Shown in pieces: positions 35,732 to 45,116 of a stretch of 64,000 nucleotides of DNA (position 1 is its first letter; the number at the start of each line of letters is the position of its first letter). A program made the position numbers and the translations under genes. Location: positions 1 to 64,000 of the forward strand of contig CAZQNO010000007.1 in assembly GCA_964594775.1 (NCBI GenBank). Direction: 5' to 3'. The DNA comes from CAYFVU01 sp964594775 (lineage in GTDB: Bacteria; Spirochaetota; Spirochaetia; DSM-16054; Sediminispirochaetaceae). The notes under the pieces were generated by a model, which worked only from the letters and a program-made list of their open reading frames with translations, did not search any database and was not told the origin of the DNA.

Positions 35732-36177
35732 TGTGCTGCCTCCTTGTTCGTTACCTTCTCTACCTTTTCATAGTCGTAATAGCGTCCGCCGACCAACAGC
35801 TGTGGATGGTCCGCTCCGGACACCTCTTCCACAATGCCGCTGACCACGTGTGTCCCCTCCCGAATTTCCACCTGCTTTCCCAAGAGGTTCAGTGCATTGC
35901 CCCGGTCTATGACTCCGGCCAGTTCACTGAACCTGCCTGCCATATTGGTCATCTGCTCGAGAGATGAAAACTGCGCCATCTGAGCGATGAACTCCTTGTC
36001 TTCCATCGGGGCCGTGGGATCCTGATGTTTGAGCTGAGTGATGAGCAGTTTGAGAAAATCATCCTTGCCCAAGTCCTGCTTCTTGCCGACTCCCGCGCCG
36101 ATGGACTTGTTGGCCGCATCGACCTGCAATTCGACCTTTGCCCTCTGTGACGCCGAAAGCACCGCTGAAAAATCCAT
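35728..36177 (-). CDS. flgD: Hook-capping protein FlgD
   Basis: 149 residues, near the short end of the family. Contains the FlgD signature GKDDFLKLLITQLKHQDPTAPMEDKEFIAQMAQFSSLEQM, seen in pieces from residue 35 to 75, and a short C-terminal beta part (VSGIVEEVSGADHPQLLVGG). It caps the growing hook and is discarded later. The Fn3-like insertion of enteric FlgD is missing, as in Gram-positives and spirochaetes. CGGAGGAG precedes the ATG. Confidence 0.95.
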   Translation of the reverse strand: MDFSAVLSASQRAKVELQVDAANKSIGAGVGKKQDLGKDDFLKLLITQLKHQDPTAPMEDKEFIAQMAQFSSLEQMTNMAGRFSELAGVIDRGNALNLLGKQVEIREGTHVVSGIVEEVSGADHPQLLVGGRYYDYEKVEKVTNKEAAQ

Positions 36178-36190
36178 TCGCTCTCCTCCG

Positions 36191-37627
36191 TTACACCACC
36201 AGATCCACGAGCTGCTCCTCTTCGAAGCCCCTCAGCGCATCAGGCACGTGATCTTCCAGGGTCCGTATCGCCCCCCGGCCGGCGACGGAAGCGGCGTGTT
36301 CTTTCCGGTCCTCTCTACGGTGCTGTCTTCCATCGCCTACCGTCACCTCCAACGAGGCCGTCTCAAAACCGTGCTCCCTGAAACTTCTCTGCAGATTCTG
36401 AAGATTCTGCTCGAAGATATTCCGTATACTTGAATTTTCGACAAAAATCTTGCCGACTATATTGCTATCTTCCAAAGACACACGGATTCGTACGTTACCA
36501 AGATGTTCGGGTTTAATGTCCAAACGTATTTCCCCTCTACCCCCGTCACGAACGATGATTCCCGCGCGCTTTACAATTTCCGGATTGAGTCGTTCCTGCA
36601 ACTGCTTGAGAAAGCCGCCCTCTCCCTTCGTCTGTATCCGCGCGGTTCCGACGTTCTCTGTGCGGTCGCCCAGCGAAGCCGTGTCCACGCGAAGGACCTG
36701 GACTTTGTCCGTTGCTAACTCCTTATCACCGGAGCCTAGTTTTACCGAATCGCCGGCGTCCTTTATCTGTCCCTCTTTGAAAAGCGCCCGGCTTTCCGTT
36801 TCTCTATGTGCTTTGCTGCCGTCGGTATCGGGAGGGAGGGCTTCTCTTCTGCCTCCGATCGAATCCCTCTCACCCTTTCCCTTTTCTGTGCGTGTATCCA
36901 CGAGGGAAAGTTTTTCCTTACCGCTCTTTGCCTCTTTTTCGCTCTTCGCGTCTTTGAAAAACGAAGAGCTCTTCGCTTTTTCCCCGAGCTCTTGCCGCTC
37001 TTCCTTTTTCGAGATGTCTTTTTTCCCCTTCAGGGCATCCGTCGTTGCAGTGGAGACCTCGGCTTCTCTTCCGCTCTTCGAATGGAGCCTGTCGCCTTCA
37101 ACGGAGAGGCCCTCGCGGCGTGCTTTTTCAGCCTTGCCGGGCTTCTGTTCGGCAAGTCCCTCAACAAGATTCTCCGTCTGTTTCTCGCTTTTGGATTTGC
37201 CGGCGACCTCCGCGGCGCTTTTATCCGATTTTTCCGAATCTCCGTTTTTATTCAATCGGATTTTTCTGCGGTTTACCTCGCCGCTTTTACTTTCATCTTC
37301 ATTTTTCTTTAGCGCCTCATTTTCCTCTCTCGTTTTCCTCGCTTCGACGCCGTCGGCGGCATCCGATTTCTTTGCAGCTTTGTTCGCCTCAGTTTCGGCA
37401 GTTTTTTTCGCAGTTTCGTCGGCGCCGGATTGCGGGGAAACGGCGGCTTTTCGAACGTCCTCTGAGCCCGGCTCTTCTACGGATTTATCCTTCTCTCCTG
37501 CCGCCGTTCTCAAGGTATGCAGATACTCCGAAAAGGAAGCTCCGGCGTCTTTTCCACGCGAGAGAATATCGGAAAACTTGCCTTGAGAAGGAGCCGGCGA
37601 ATACGTTTCAGTGAAGGCTTGTATCAC
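36191..37627 (-). CDS. fliK: Hook-length control protein FliK
   Basis: 478 residues from a GTG. The first 330 residues are a low-complexity Lys/Glu/Ser/Ala-rich ruler with no stable fold expected; the C-terminal domain (about 345-440) carries GEIRLDIKPEHLGNVRIRVSL and FEQNLQNLQRSFREHGF, the Flg_hook signature. It measures the hook and triggers FlhB to switch export specificity. In Borrelia nomenclature the gene at this position is flbC. The C-terminal tail ends in a short acidic segment. GGAG lies 10 bases upstream. Confidence 0.92.
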   Translation of the reverse strand: MIQAFTETYSPAPSQGKFSDILSRGKDAGASFSEYLHTLRTAAGEKDKSVEEPGSEDVRKAAVSPQSGADETAKKTAETEANKAAKKSDAADGVEARKTREENEALKKNEDESKSGEVNRRKIRLNKNGDSEKSDKSAAEVAGKSKSEKQTENLVEGLAEQKPGKAEKARREGLSVEGDRLHSKSGREAEVSTATTDALKGKKDISKKEERQELGEKAKSSSFFKDAKSEKEAKSGKEKLSLVDTRTEKGKGERDSIGGRREALPPDTDGSKAHRETESRALFKEGQIKDAGDSVKLGSGDKELATDKVQVLRVDTASLGDRTENVGTARIQTKGEGGFLKQLQERLNPEIVKRAGIIVRDGGRGEIRLDIKPEHLGNVRIRVSLEDSNIVGKIFVENSSIRNIFEQNLQNLQRSFREHGFETASLEVTVGDGRQHRREDRKEHAASVAGRGAIRTLEDHVPDALRGFEEEQLVDLVV

Positions 37628-37655
37628 CTCTTTTCACTCCCGTTACCGTGCCGCA

Positions 37656-38276
37656 TTACTGCTCCGGTTTCTTAATCATCTTTCTGCTCAGCTGAGCCGC
37701 TCTGTCCGGCGGCATGAGGGAGAGCCAGTAAGCAACTACCGAGTCTTCTCCCGCCTCCTGGGCCATGCGCTCAACCGTACGAAGGATGTCTATGACATCC
37801 TGATCGTCCATCTCCAACAGGCGCTCAACTGCATTCTGCGGGGGCATACCCGTGAAATACTGTGCGGACTGCCGGAGGTTCGCTCTTTTATTGTCGTACT
37901 GTTTTACTCTTTCGTTAAAGGATTTTTCCTGTTCCTCCAGCGTCTTCTCCCTTTCATCCAAAGTCTCTAATTTCTGAGTTACTTCGTTCTCTTTCTTTGC
38001 GATCTCCTCTTCCCGGTTATCCAGCTCCTCCGCCAAGAGGTCCAGGGCGGTTCGTTGTTTTTTCAGCCGCTCCTGTTCGAGCATGAGGGGCTGCTCGGTC
38101 TCCTCTATCTCTTCAGGAGCGGAAAGCCCTAGCAGATTGAAGGCCGGCGATAAACGTTCCTTGATGTTTATAATTCCGAGATAATCGAACCAGACCAATC
38201 CTCCCGCCGTCAAGAGCAGAATAAGAAGCAAGAGGAGAATGATCTTTATTAGATTGCCTCCATGACCGAATGCCAC
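37656..38276 (-). CDS. flbB: Periplasmic flagellar collar protein FlbB
   Basis: 206 residues: one N-terminal membrane helix (LIKIILLLLLILLLTAGGLV), a long coiled coil (about 65-125, rich in Glu and Lys), and a C-terminal MgtE-N-like helical bundle (NAVERLLEMDDQDVIDILRTV). In Borrelia, FlbB organises the collar that is unique to spirochaete motors; the position after fliJ and before fliK is the same here, and the Bacillus counterpart at this locus is YlxF. GTG start with a strong AAGGAGG. Confidence 0.88.
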   Translation of the reverse strand: MAFGHGGNLIKIILLLLLILLLTAGGLVWFDYLGIINIKERLSPAFNLLGLSAPEEIEETEQPLMLEQERLKKQRTALDLLAEELDNREEEIAKKENEVTQKLETLDEREKTLEEQEKSFNERVKQYDNKRANLRQSAQYFTGMPPQNAVERLLEMDDQDVIDILRTVERMAQEAGEDSVVAYWLSLMPPDRAAQLSRKMIKKPEQ

Positions 38277-38278
38277 GC

Positions 38279-38710
38279 TTACCTCCTTATCCTGCCGGCA
38301 GCCATTTCATCGAGTTCCTTCTGCTCGGCCCGACGCTGCTCACGGTAGTACTGGTGCTCCTTCCGCTCCCTGAGCCGTTCGATGACCTTTCGCTTCCGCG
38401 AAGCCTCCAAGTACTTCTTCTTTAGGGCATCCCGTTCCTTTTCACAGGCTGCCAATTCTTCGCTCAGATGATCCTTCTTCTCTTCCAGACGCTGCATATA
38501 GGTATCGGCTACACGAAAGTCGTAGAAGCCCGACACACCGGTAAATCTTCTCCCCGCAAATACCTTGTCTCTCTGTCGGCTGCACTCCTTGATCCGATGA
38601 GATATGGAGGTACAGCGGCTGGTCGCCTCACCCAGCTTCAATTCCCAGCGTCTCTCTTCGTAGCGACGCAGCTGTAAGATCTTTTCCAAGTTGAAGCTGA
38701 AACGTTTCAT
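38279..38710 (-). CDS. fliJ: Flagellar export chaperone FliJ
   Basis: 143 residues, an all-helical coiled-coil protein starting MKRFSFNLEKILQLRRYEE, the typical FliJ N-terminus. FliJ sits in the FliI ATPase ring like a gamma stalk and delivers chaperones to FlhA. The start has GGAGGAATAGG upstream. One base separates it from fliI and two from flbB. Confidence 0.9.
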   Translation of the reverse strand: MKRFSFNLEKILQLRRYEERRWELKLGEATSRCTSISHRIKECSRQRDKVFAGRRFTGVSGFYDFRVADTYMQRLEEKKDHLSEELAACEKERDALKKKYLEASRKRKVIERLRERKEHQYYREQRRAEQKELDEMAAGRIRR

Positions 38711-38711
38711 C

Positions 38712-40061
38712 CTATTCCTCCGGCAGATCTATTCCTATACCGCTTAGTCGGGAGAGTCGATTTACTGTATCGGGAAGCTCGGCCCTTTCCTCCACTTCCT
38801 GTGAGAGGTAATCCCATATTCCGTCGATCTTTTTCACTGCCTCGTCGACATCTTCGTTCGATCCCTCCTCATAGGCTCCTACGTTTATCAGATCCTCAGA
38901 TTCGGTATACGCGGCAAGGAGCCTCCTGAGCTTACCGGCGGCCTGCTGTTCGTCTCTGTCGGTAACCTTCGTTGCAAGACGCGAGAGACTGGCAAGAATG
39001 TCGATGGCCGGATAGTGGGAGGCCTGAGCCAAACGACGGGCCAGCACGATGTGCCCGTCTAGTATTCCCCGTACCGAATCGGAGATCGGCTCGTCCAAGT
39101 CGTCACCCTCTACGAGGATCGTATAGAAACCGGTTATCGTTCCCTTATCGGAATTCGAACAGCGCTCAAGCAGCTTCGGCAGCAGAGAAAAAACCGAGGG
39201 GGGAAACCCGCGTGTCGCCGGCGGTTCACCGAGGGTGAGCCCCATCTCACGCTTGGCTCTTGCAAATCGGGTAATCGAATCGAAGAGCAGCATCACATTC
39301 TTGCCGCAGTCGCGAAAGTATTCCGCAAGTGCCGTAGCGACGAAGGCGCCGCGGACCCGTGCCAGCGGACTGGTATCGCTGGTGGAAACCACCAGTACAG
39401 AACGCTTCAAACCCTCCTCGCCAAGATCGTTCTCTATAAACTCCCGCACCTCTCTGCCCCGCTCTCCGATGAGAGCGATTACGTTGACGTCCGCCTCGGT
39501 GTTGCGGGCGATCATCCCTAAGAGAGTGGATTTTCCCACCCCGCTTCCGGAGAAGATCCCGATACGCTGTCCCTTGCCGACCGGCAGCAGTCCGTCTATG
39601 GCCCGCACCCCGGTAATCATCCGCTCGCTAATCGATTTACGAAAGAGCACCTGCGGCGGCGTGCCGACGGTAGATGCAGTCCGGAGTGAGCCCACCGATC
39701 CCCTTCCGTCTATCGGCCGGCCCATCGAATTTATTACCCGTCCCAATAATCTCTCCGAAACGGCTACCGAAAGGGGATGGCCCAGTGCGACTACCGTGCA
39801 GCCCGACTCGATTCCCTCCATCTCGTCGAAGGCCATCAGCTGGACATTATGGCCGTCGAAACCGATGACCTCGGCCCAGACAACCCGGCCCTCATCACCG
39901 ATAAAGATCTGACAGAGCTCTCCCACTTCGGCCTGTGGTCCGTGGCTCTCTATCAAGAGGCCCTTTACGCGACGAACCGTTCCCGTGTATTTGATCGGAT
40001 CGATGGTTTCGACGATCTCCTCATATTTTTCAAACATGCTCGTCACTTCTATGCTGCTCAT
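38712..40061 (-). CDS. fliI: Flagellum-specific ATPase FliI
   Basis: 449 residues. F1-like ATPase: Walker A IFSGSGVGKSTLLGMIARN, Walker B VMLLFDSITRFARAKREMGL, each shown in part, and GEPPATRGFPPSVFSLLPKL. The N-terminal beta barrel and C-terminal helical domain are complete. It powers or primes substrate release at the export gate. The start ATG shares one base with the fliH stop (TAATG) and has GAGAGGTG upstream. Confidence 0.97.
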   Translation of the reverse strand: MSSIEVTSMFEKYEEIVETIDPIKYTGTVRRVKGLLIESHGPQAEVGELCQIFIGDEGRVVWAEVIGFDGHNVQLMAFDEMEGIESGCTVVALGHPLSVAVSERLLGRVINSMGRPIDGRGSVGSLRTASTVGTPPQVLFRKSISERMITGVRAIDGLLPVGKGQRIGIFSGSGVGKSTLLGMIARNTEADVNVIALIGERGREVREFIENDLGEEGLKRSVLVVSTSDTSPLARVRGAFVATALAEYFRDCGKNVMLLFDSITRFARAKREMGLTLGEPPATRGFPPSVFSLLPKLLERCSNSDKGTITGFYTILVEGDDLDEPISDSVRGILDGHIVLARRLAQASHYPAIDILASLSRLATKVTDRDEQQAAGKLRRLLAAYTESEDLINVGAYEEGSNEDVDEAVKKIDGIWDYLSQEVEERAELPDTVNRLSRLSGIGIDLPEE

Positions 40062-40969
40062 TACTTTTCACCTCTCGATTGGATGGGAGACAATTCGAGG
40101 ATCTTCTCCTCTATCTCGTGGAGCTGGGAGGAAATCCTTGCATCTATCTCACCGAAGTCGGTCTCTATGATACACCCCCCCTTGTCTACGGTGGAATCTT
40201 CCACCACCGTAACCGACTGCACATTGTCGACCATGCGCATAAAATCCTTCACATGTTCCGAGGTGAGCTCCACGTCGTCTAAGTTCACCTTTACCAGCAC
40301 TTCGCCGCGGCTCTTGAGCTTCCTCAAGGCCTGAATGACGTTGTTGATCACCACGTTCTTCTGGTTTTCGGAGATAACCTTCACCACTTTCTTCACGATT
40401 ATCAACACCAGTTGTATCAGCTGGGTCTCAGTCTCTTCGATAATCTCGTTGCGCTTTTCCAGGGTCATGTCTATTATGTGATGGAGGTGCTCGATAAGCC
40501 GGTCGACTTCCTTTTTCCCTTCGACATAGCCCGCCTCGCGGCCGGCATCGAATCCTTCCTTGTAGGCTTCGTCCTTTATTCCGTCGACTTGTTTCTGTGC
40601 ATCTTCCTGGTGCATCCGCGCCTCGCGCTGCGCCTCTTCGATGATCCTGCTTGCCTCGTTTTCCGCTTCCTGCCGGGTGCTCTGGGCTTCCTCGGTCTTG
40701 CGCTGAACCTCATTGAATGCCTTCTGCTCTGCATCCTTTACGATTCGGTCCGCCTCCGCCTGCGCAGCCTCGATCATCTGCTGCTTTTCCTGCTCCCAGT
40801 TCTTCTTGAAGGCCTCTGCCTCTCGGCGCAGGTCGTCGGCGGTGGGACCCGAGTACTCCTCTATCGATTCTACCTCGACTTCCTCCGCCTCTTCCTCGAA
40901 AGGCGATTCGAGAACCACCTTTTCCACGGAAGTACTGACCTCACGGGATCGAAACAGGTTTTTGGCCAT
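40061..40969 (-). CDS. fliH: Flagellar assembly protein FliH
   Basis: 302 residues. Long N-terminal coiled coil (about 55-160) with many Ala/Glu/Gln heptads and the Gly-rich segment GFDAGREAGYVEGKKEVDRL, followed by a C-terminal V-ATPase-E-like domain (about 170-300) that binds FliI. FliH holds FliI and ties the ATPase to the C-ring; in spirochaetes it forms the spokes of the export apparatus. It is longer than enteric FliH (235), as is usual in spirochaetes. GGAGTGG precedes the ATG. Confidence 0.92.
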   Translation of the reverse strand: MAKNLFRSREVSTSVEKVVLESPFEEEAEEVEVESIEEYSGPTADDLRREAEAFKKNWEQEKQQMIEAAQAEADRIVKDAEQKAFNEVQRKTEEAQSTRQEAENEASRIIEEAQREARMHQEDAQKQVDGIKDEAYKEGFDAGREAGYVEGKKEVDRLIEHLHHIIDMTLEKRNEIIEETETQLIQLVLIIVKKVVKVISENQKNVVINNVIQALRKLKSRGEVLVKVNLDDVELTSEHVKDFMRMVDNVQSVTVVEDSTVDKGGCIIETDFGEIDARISSQLHEIEEKILELSPIQSRGEK

Positions 40970-40990
40970 CTATCCACTCCTTCAGTGCGC

Positions 40991-42046
<1,056 letters not shown>

Positions 42047-42049
42047 ACC

Positions 42050-43762
42050 TTACTCCTCCGCCAGCCATGTGCGGATCAACTGGGCCACATCTTCGGGATG
42101 TTCCCTGGCCATGTTGATGGCGTTCTCCTGCATCTCCATCCTGGCCCGTTCCTCCACGGACATACCGACGTCCATCTCTTCCTCCTCCTCGGCGCTTCTA
42201 AGGGCGGCCTCTCTGGCCATCTGGTGCTGCCGGGCCAATTCCTCTTCACGCAGCCTCCGCCTTCTCTCGAGCTCACGGGAGATCAGTCTGAATACGATAA
42301 ACGCCACTATAAGAACGGCGAGACCGAGCATTGAATAGAGGAGGATCTGCTGAGTCCGCTTCTGTTTTCTAAATTTCTCATTCTCTTCCTCGAACTGGGC
42401 GGAACGATCGAACTGAAGATGCTGCACCGTCACCGAGTCTCCCCGCTCACGATTGAAACCGACGGCGTGTTCGACCAGAGTTTGGGCCTTCTGGAGATCT
42501 TCCTGGGCAACCGGGGTATACTCCCGTTCTATCTTTCCCTCTTCGGTTATTTTCACTGTTCCGTTCTTTTGGTACATTTTCTCCCACACACCGTCGATGG
42601 CCACACCAATCGATATTCTGTCGATCTCCCAGGGGCTTTTTTCCTTGTAGATGTTCCGCTTGTTGATTTCCTCGTTTACAATTTCCGAACGGTTGGAGTA
42701 TTCTCCCACTAAATTATCGAGGTCCTTGTACGCCGGCGGCGTTTGTCCCTCCTGGCCCGGAGGCCCTTCGGGATTGAATCCGGTGCCCTTAAACTCCTCG
42801 TTGATCGTCTCCTTCGATCGGGGAATGGAGAGCACGTATTCCCGCTCGTTGTAGGGAGTGTTCGGGTTGTCCTCCACCGTGGTGACGGGGTAGTGCTCCT
42901 CCGTCTCCACCGTCTCCTTTCGGAAGTCGAGGGCAATATCTACCTTGAGAACGCTTATTCTTCCCGCGCCGAATATCTGTGAAAGCTCCTTGAATATCTG
43001 GCTCTTGTACTTTGTCTCCAATGCGGCCTTCTGCTCCAGCTGACGCTTTGAGAGCTCGAGCCGGTCGAACTCGGCGAGATTGACGAAGTCGTTGAGGACA
43101 ACCCCCTCCTGGTCGGAGATAACGAGATTTTCCTGCTGCAAGCCCTCGACGGCTAGCATGAGGAGTTTTTCGATACCTTCGATCTTCTTTCGGTTTTCCA
43201 CGATGTCCGAACCCGGTGACGGAGTGATGATGACGGAGGCGGTAACAGGGTTCTGATCCTCCTGAAAGAGTTCCTCCTCGGGGAGTACCAGCGTCACCTG
43301 CGCCGAGTCTATCTCCTCCACTGCTTCAATGTGCTGTTCGAGGTTCTTGGTGATCGCCTGCCGTAATTTTACGTTCCGCTCGAAATCGGTTACGGTCCAG
43401 CGGTCCATCTTGAACACGTCCCAGGGCGAGGTTTCCTGTGGAATGAGATCTTCCCTCATCAGGATGCTCACCATCCGCTGGGCCGTCTTCCGGTCCTCCA
43501 CATAGACCTGTCCCGCCTCGGTGATGCTGTGAGAAACGCCCTCTTCGTCGAGCCGAGCGGAAATCCGCTGCAGCTGCTCCTGGTCGGTGATGGGAGAAGT
43601 GATCAGGGGCACCATGCTCGGTGAGCTGCTGAAGCTCACCAGCAGAACCACCCCGCCGATCGACGCCGCCGTCACCGCGAAGAGAATGATTTTCTGGATC
43701 AGGGAAAGCTTTCCCCAGATCGTATTTACCTGTGTGATGATTTTTTTCAAAAAATCGTTCAT
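42050..43762 (-). CDS. fliF: MS-ring protein FliF
   Basis: 570 residues, ATG at 43762 chosen because GGGAGGGG precedes it. N-terminal membrane helix (about 20-40), ring-building motifs 1 and 2 (YscJ-like, about 45-220, with VTLVLPEEELF and ASVIITP), ring motif 3, a second membrane helix (about 442-463) and a cytoplasmic C-terminus that binds FliG. It nucleates the motor in the inner membrane. Confidence 0.96.
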   Translation of the reverse strand: MNDFLKKIITQVNTIWGKLSLIQKIILFAVTAASIGGVVLLVSFSSSPSMVPLITSPITDQEQLQRISARLDEEGVSHSITEAGQVYVEDRKTAQRMVSILMREDLIPQETSPWDVFKMDRWTVTDFERNVKLRQAITKNLEQHIEAVEEIDSAQVTLVLPEEELFQEDQNPVTASVIITPSPGSDIVENRKKIEGIEKLLMLAVEGLQQENLVISDQEGVVLNDFVNLAEFDRLELSKRQLEQKAALETKYKSQIFKELSQIFGAGRISVLKVDIALDFRKETVETEEHYPVTTVEDNPNTPYNEREYVLSIPRSKETINEEFKGTGFNPEGPPGQEGQTPPAYKDLDNLVGEYSNRSEIVNEEINKRNIYKEKSPWEIDRISIGVAIDGVWEKMYQKNGTVKITEEGKIEREYTPVAQEDLQKAQTLVEHAVGFNRERGDSVTVQHLQFDRSAQFEEENEKFRKQKRTQQILLYSMLGLAVLIVAFIVFRLISRELERRRRLREEELARQHQMAREAALRSAEEEEEMDVGMSVEERARMEMQENAINMAREHPEDVAQLIRTWLAEE

Positions 43763-43821
43763 TTCCCCTCCCAAAGAAGAACGATGCTATGATCAATGCC
43801 GGTCGATATGCCGTTTTCCTA

Positions 43822-44151
43822 CTAGCGCAGGTTCGTTATCTCCCGGTAGGCCTTTAACGCCTCATCCACCACCGCCTTGGTCATGGATACGGCGAGATTG
43901 GCCTTGCTCATGGCAATAGTCACATCGTGCGGGTCAACGCTGTCCGGATCGGTGATGAACTGCTGAGCGAGGGTCTCACTCTGCTGTGTCAGATCGTTCG
44001 TATTGTTTAAAGCGTCGACTACCAAATTCCCGAAGTTCTTCGCCCCGGCGTTCTCTTCACTCCGGTGCACCCTGCTCTCGAGATGTCTCGAATTGGTGCG
44101 CACCAGATCGACCATATGGCCCTGCGCCGCCGTGGAATCAAAAAAACTCAT
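43822..44151 (-). CDS. fliE: Hook-basal body complex protein FliE
   Basis: 109 residues, the normal size. Pattern NFGNLVVDALNNTNDLTQQSETLAQQF (in parts) and DPDSVDPHDVTIAMSKANLAVSMTKAVVDEALKAYREI, the FliE signature near the C-terminus. It links the MS ring to the rod. GGGAGG precedes the ATG. Confidence 0.95.
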   Translation of the reverse strand: MSFFDSTAAQGHMVDLVRTNSRHLESRVHRSEENAGAKNFGNLVVDALNNTNDLTQQSETLAQQFITDPDSVDPHDVTIAMSKANLAVSMTKAVVDEALKAYREITNLR

Positions 44152-44157
44152 CTATCT

Positions 44158-44616
44158 CTACCTCCCAATGTTGAGAGCACTCTGAAACATGCTCTTAGAG
44201 CCGTTCACCACCGCCACATTCGCCTCGTAGGACCGGCTTGCCGAAATCATGTCCACCATTTCGTCGACCACGTTGACATTCGGCATCTCCACGTAGCCTT
44301 TCCGCGGACCGGTTTTTATCGCGTCGGGATGGGTCGGATCGTAGACAAGACGCGGTTTGCTGTCTTTGTCCCTTTCGATTTCGGCAATCCTCACCCCCTG
44401 CCCGACACCGTTGTCCAGTGTTTTCGGGAGAAAGGGGCTGCGCCAGTACGGCTGCTGTACCCGCGGCCGAAAAACCACCCGGCTTCTCCGGAAAGGACCT
44501 CCCTCCGGCGTTCTTGTAGTATCGGCATTGGCGATATTGTTGGAAATAACGTCGAGCCTTGTCCTCTGAGCACTGAGCCCGGATGCCGCTACGTTTATGC
44601 TGCTAAATAATCCCAT
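44158..44616 (-). CDS. flgC: Flagellar rod protein FlgC
   Basis: 152 residues. N-terminal rod motif LFSSINVAASGLSAQRTRLD with VISNNIANADT, central VRIAEIERD, and the C-terminal NVVDEMVDMISASRSYEANV. A proximal rod subunit exported through the gate and assembled with FlgB and FliE. AGGAGG precedes the ATG; it lies 10 bases after flgB and 6 before fliE. Confidence 0.96.
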   Translation of the reverse strand: MGLFSSINVAASGLSAQRTRLDVISNNIANADTTRTPEGGPFRRSRVVFRPRVQQPYWRSPFLPKTLDNGVGQGVRIAEIERDKDSKPRLVYDPTHPDAIKTGPRKGYVEMPNVNVVDEMVDMISASRSYEANVAVVNGSKSMFQSALNIGR

Positions 44617-44626
44617 CTACCGCCTC

Positions 44627-45046
44627 CTATCTCAGCACCGTAGAGATGCGGGAGAACTGGTCCGATATCGATCGGGTGAGGAGATTGTAACGAAGCTGAT
44701 TCTGCAGAAGCAGCATGCTCTCCTCCTCGATATCCACGTTATTCCCGTTGTTATCCGATGTGGAGAGGTAGTCCAGTATCCTTCTCGGCTCCACATCCCG
44801 ATAGTTCTTCGTCCGATCGTTGGGTATGTGCCGTAGGTCGCTTACCGCAAGCCGTACCCGCGGCCGATGCCCCTCGGAATCGAGGGCCCGCTTCAGCTCG
44901 GCCTCAAAATTCACCACACTCCTCTTGAAATTCGGCGTATCGGCGTTGGCGATATTGTCCGCCAGGACCTGCTGCCGGTACAGGGAAACGTCCATTGTCC
45001 GGTGCATAATATCCAAGGTTTTCCCGAAACCGTTCTGTAAGAACAC
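44627..45046 (-). CDS. flgB: Flagellar rod protein FlgB
   Basis: 139 residues, GTG start with GAGGAG upstream. Contains the rod motif SLYRQQVLADNIANADTPNF and the C-terminal helix LLLQNQLRYNLLTRSISDQF. It is the first flagellar gene of the block; 70 bases separate it from hslU. I see no convincing sigma-70 or sigma-28 promoter in that gap, so it may be transcribed from upstream or from a promoter type I cannot recognise. Confidence 0.96.
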   Translation of the reverse strand: MFLQNGFGKTLDIMHRTMDVSLYRQQVLADNIANADTPNFKRSVVNFEAELKRALDSEGHRPRVRLAVSDLRHIPNDRTKNYRDVEPRRILDYLSTSDNNGNNVDIEEESMLLLQNQLRYNLLTRSISDQFSRISTVLR

Positions 45047-45116
45047 GTCAATCTCCTCTTTCGCTAAGGATTCTCTTCTTTAGTTTCGACACAATAAGCC
45101 CCATCGCTTAGCCTTT

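Noticed and set aside
36450..37586. 378-codon plus-strand open frame opposite fliK, very rich in Ser, Phe and Leu
   Set aside because: Mirror image of the Lys/Glu-rich ruler of FliK; the composition follows from reading GAA/AAG codons in reverse.
45047..45116. Sigma-54 or sigma-28 promoter before flgB
   Set aside because: No GG-N10-GC core and no GCCGATAA-like sequence in the 70-base gap.
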